Positions 33,158 to 34,411 of a stretch of DNA of 34,411 bases are shown piece by piece. Below the pieces are notes generated by a model. That model did no database searches. It worked only from the letters and a program-made list of their open reading frames with translations, and had not been told where the DNA came from. This DNA is from Pseudomonas sp. TH10 (GTDB taxonomy: Bacteria > Pseudomonadota > Gammaproteobacteria > Pseudomonadales > Pseudomonadaceae), in NCBI RefSeq assembly GCF_016651255.1, contig NZ_JAEKEG010000006.1:1-34411 (forward strand), given 5' to 3'. The position numbers were made by a program, and so were the translations under genes. Within the stretch, counting starts at the first letter, position 1, and every line of letters begins with the position of its first letter.

Positions 33158-34411
33158 TAATGTGCGGCAACCACCCGATTGCGCCCCTGCTCCTTGGCCT
33201 GATACAGCGCCTTGTCCGCTGCAAACAGCAGTTGCTCCAGGGTCACATCCGTCTGGGTAGTCCAGGTGCTGATACCGATACTGACGGTCATGGGTAGCTC
33301 GTCTCCCTCCGTCTTCGGCAACTGTTCCACCGCCATCCGGATCTTTTCGGCAATCTGCCGGGCACCCGTGCTGTCAGTTTCCGCCAGGATCACCGAAAAC
33401 TCCTCGCCACCGTAGCGCGCCACCAGGTCCGCGGGACGCCGTACATTGGCCGCGATTACCTTGGCGATCGTGCGCAAGGCCTCGTCACCGCCTTGATGCC
33501 CATGACGGTCATTGAAGGCCTTGAAGTGATCGGCGTCGATCATCAGCACCGACAGCGGCTGGCCTGAGCGTTGTGCGCGAAACCATTCGTGGCGCAGGGT
33601 CAGGTCAAGGATCCGGCGGTTGGCGACCCCGGTCAGGGAATCGGTGGCGGCCAGTTGCGCCAGTTCCTGCTCGGCGTGATGGCGCAAACGCAGTTCCCGA
33701 CACAGCAACCCGCTAAGCCACAGCAAGCCAATGCATAGCACGCCCGTTGCCCCGCTGATCACCAGCGCCGTGCGCCTCCAGGCCGCAAACACGTCGTTGC
33801 CGGACAGCGCGACGATCACCGTCAGCGGCAGATTACCAACCCGGGAAAAGGTATAGAGGCGTTGCCGGCCATCGATACTCGAAACGCTCTCGAAGCTGCC
33901 ACTGCCCTCGCGCAGGATGCGTACGACATTGGGGCGGGTGGCGAAGCTCTTACCGATCGAGTCATGCTCCAGGTAGGGCTTCTGCGCCAGGAGAATGCCT
34001 GCGTCGTCGATGATGTTCAGCGTGCTGTCGCTGCCGATGTACAGGCTGTTGAACAGCTGGTCGAAGTAGGTCAGGCGCATCGATGCCACGGCCACCCCCA
34101 GGAACTCCCCGTTCGACGAGGCAATGCGACGGCTGAAGCTGATTCGCCATTCATTGCTGTCCTCGCAATCGCAGCGGGGCTTGAACGGGCGACTGATGTA
34201 CATGCCGCTGCCGGTGTTGGTGACGTGGGCCTGAAAGTAGTCGCGGTCGGCAAAATTCCCTGGCCGGGGCTCGATCAGGGATGAGTCGGCGAGGACCTCG
34301 CCGTGCTTGTCGAGTAGCAGGATATCGCCCTTGAATCGGGCCGTGGTGGAGCGGTCGAACAGCACCAGGTGGCGGATCTGCGGTGAGACCTGGCGCAGGT
34401 CGTCCCGTTGC
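33157..34411 (-). CDS. Membrane-bound diguanylate cyclase (Cache-type sensor plus GGDEF), N-terminus cut by window edge
   Basis: The frame is open to the window edge, giving 417 visible residues; the GTG at 34365 is internal as the frame continues upstream. The N-terminal visible part (to about residue 205) has the look of a periplasmic dCACHE sensor (FADRDYFQAHVTNTGSGMYI, VAVASMRLTYFDQLF). A membrane helix follows (about 214-236), then a GGDEF domain (about 250-415) with D-x-L-T-G-x-x-N-R (TDSLTGVANR), DADHFKAFNDRHGHQGGD and the active-site GGEEF at 334-338. RPAD at 325-328 lies five residues before GGEEF, the product-inhibition I-site. It should make cyclic di-GMP in response to an unknown periplasmic ligand. 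No EAL domain is present. At least one N-terminal membrane helix is probably outside the window. Confidence 0.93.
   Translation of the reverse strand, partial: QRDDLRQVSPQIRHLVLFDRSTTARFKGDILLLDKHGEVLADSSLIEPRPGNFADRDYFQAHVTNTGSGMYISRPFKPRCDCEDSNEWRISFSRRIASSNGEFLGVAVASMRLTYFDQLFNSLYIGSDSTLNIIDDAGILLAQKPYLEHDSIGKSFATRPNVVRILREGSGSFESVSSIDGRQRLYTFSRVGNLPLTVIVALSGNDVFAAWRRTALVISGATGVLCIGLLWLSGLLCRELRLRHHAEQELAQLAATDSLTGVANRRILDLTLRHEWFRAQRSGQPLSVLMIDADHFKAFNDRHGHQGGDEALRTIAKVIAANVRRPADLVARYGGEEFSVILAETDSTGARQIAEKIRMAVEQLPKTEGDELPMTVSIGISTWTTQTDVTLEQLLFAADKALYQAKEQGRNRVVAAH

Overview
The window is ordinary core chromosome of a Pseudomonas, most likely of the P. fluorescens group. The evidence is high GC, the gene order zapE / GlxA-type regulator / acyl-CoA dehydrogenase / tas-like reductase / rplM-rpsI / petABC / sspAB / dolP-diaA-yraN-lpoA / rsmI / rnpB / mraZ...lpxC (from memory the order of the P. 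aeruginosa PA4438-PA4405 region), and REP repeats with the GTGGGAGCGAGCCTGCTCGC core typical of fluorescent pseudomonads. I see no phage, transposon, CRISPR array, tRNA or rRNA, and no gene whose composition stands out as foreign.

Layout. At 1-4591 four genes alternate in direction: the 3' part of zapE (+), a GlxA/AraC regulator (-), a long-chain-type acyl-CoA dehydrogenase (+) and a Tas-like aldo/keto reductase (-). At 4837-9719 there is a forward block: rplM-rpsI (ribosomal proteins L13 and S9), petA-petB-petC (cytochrome bc1 complex, overlapping genes) and, after a very large terminator hairpin, sspA-sspB (stringent starvation proteins). At 9886-13332 there is a reverse block read lpoA -> yraN -> diaA -> dolP: an outer-membrane activator of the class A penicillin-binding protein, an endonuclease-like protein, a DnaA-associated SIS protein and a BON-domain lipoprotein. 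rsmI diverges from lpoA and is followed by rnpB, the catalytic RNA of RNase P.

At 15198-33021 lies the complete division and cell wall (dcw) cluster: mraZ, rsmH, ftsL, ftsI, murE, murF, mraY, murD, ftsW, murG, murC, ddlB, ftsQ, ftsA, ftsZ, then lpxC. Eleven of the twelve junctions from mraZ to ddlB overlap by 1-11 bases and the twelfth (mraY-murD) has 5 bases between genes. Spacing opens only toward ftsA, ftsZ and lpxC. The products make the peptidoglycan precursor (MurC, MurD, MurE, MurF, Ddl), move it to the lipid carrier (MraY, MurG), polymerise it at the septum (FtsW, FtsI), and build the Z-ring and divisome (FtsZ, FtsA, FtsQ, FtsL); LpxC commits carbon to lipid A. A clear sigma70-type promoter and three 10-bp-spaced MraZ-type boxes precede mraZ. 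The window ends in a reverse-strand membrane-bound diguanylate cyclase cut by the edge.

I did not find an undescribed system. The points most worth a second look are small: all four convergent gene junctions carry REP-type repeats and I saw none elsewhere; cytochrome b has a PVWY quinol-site motif and a b6-like 14-residue spacing of its helix D haem histidines; the acyl-CoA dehydrogenase resembles vertebrate ACADL; identical 14-nt start modules occur at murF and murC; and heptamer tandem repeats lie in the regulator/dehydrogenase divergent region.
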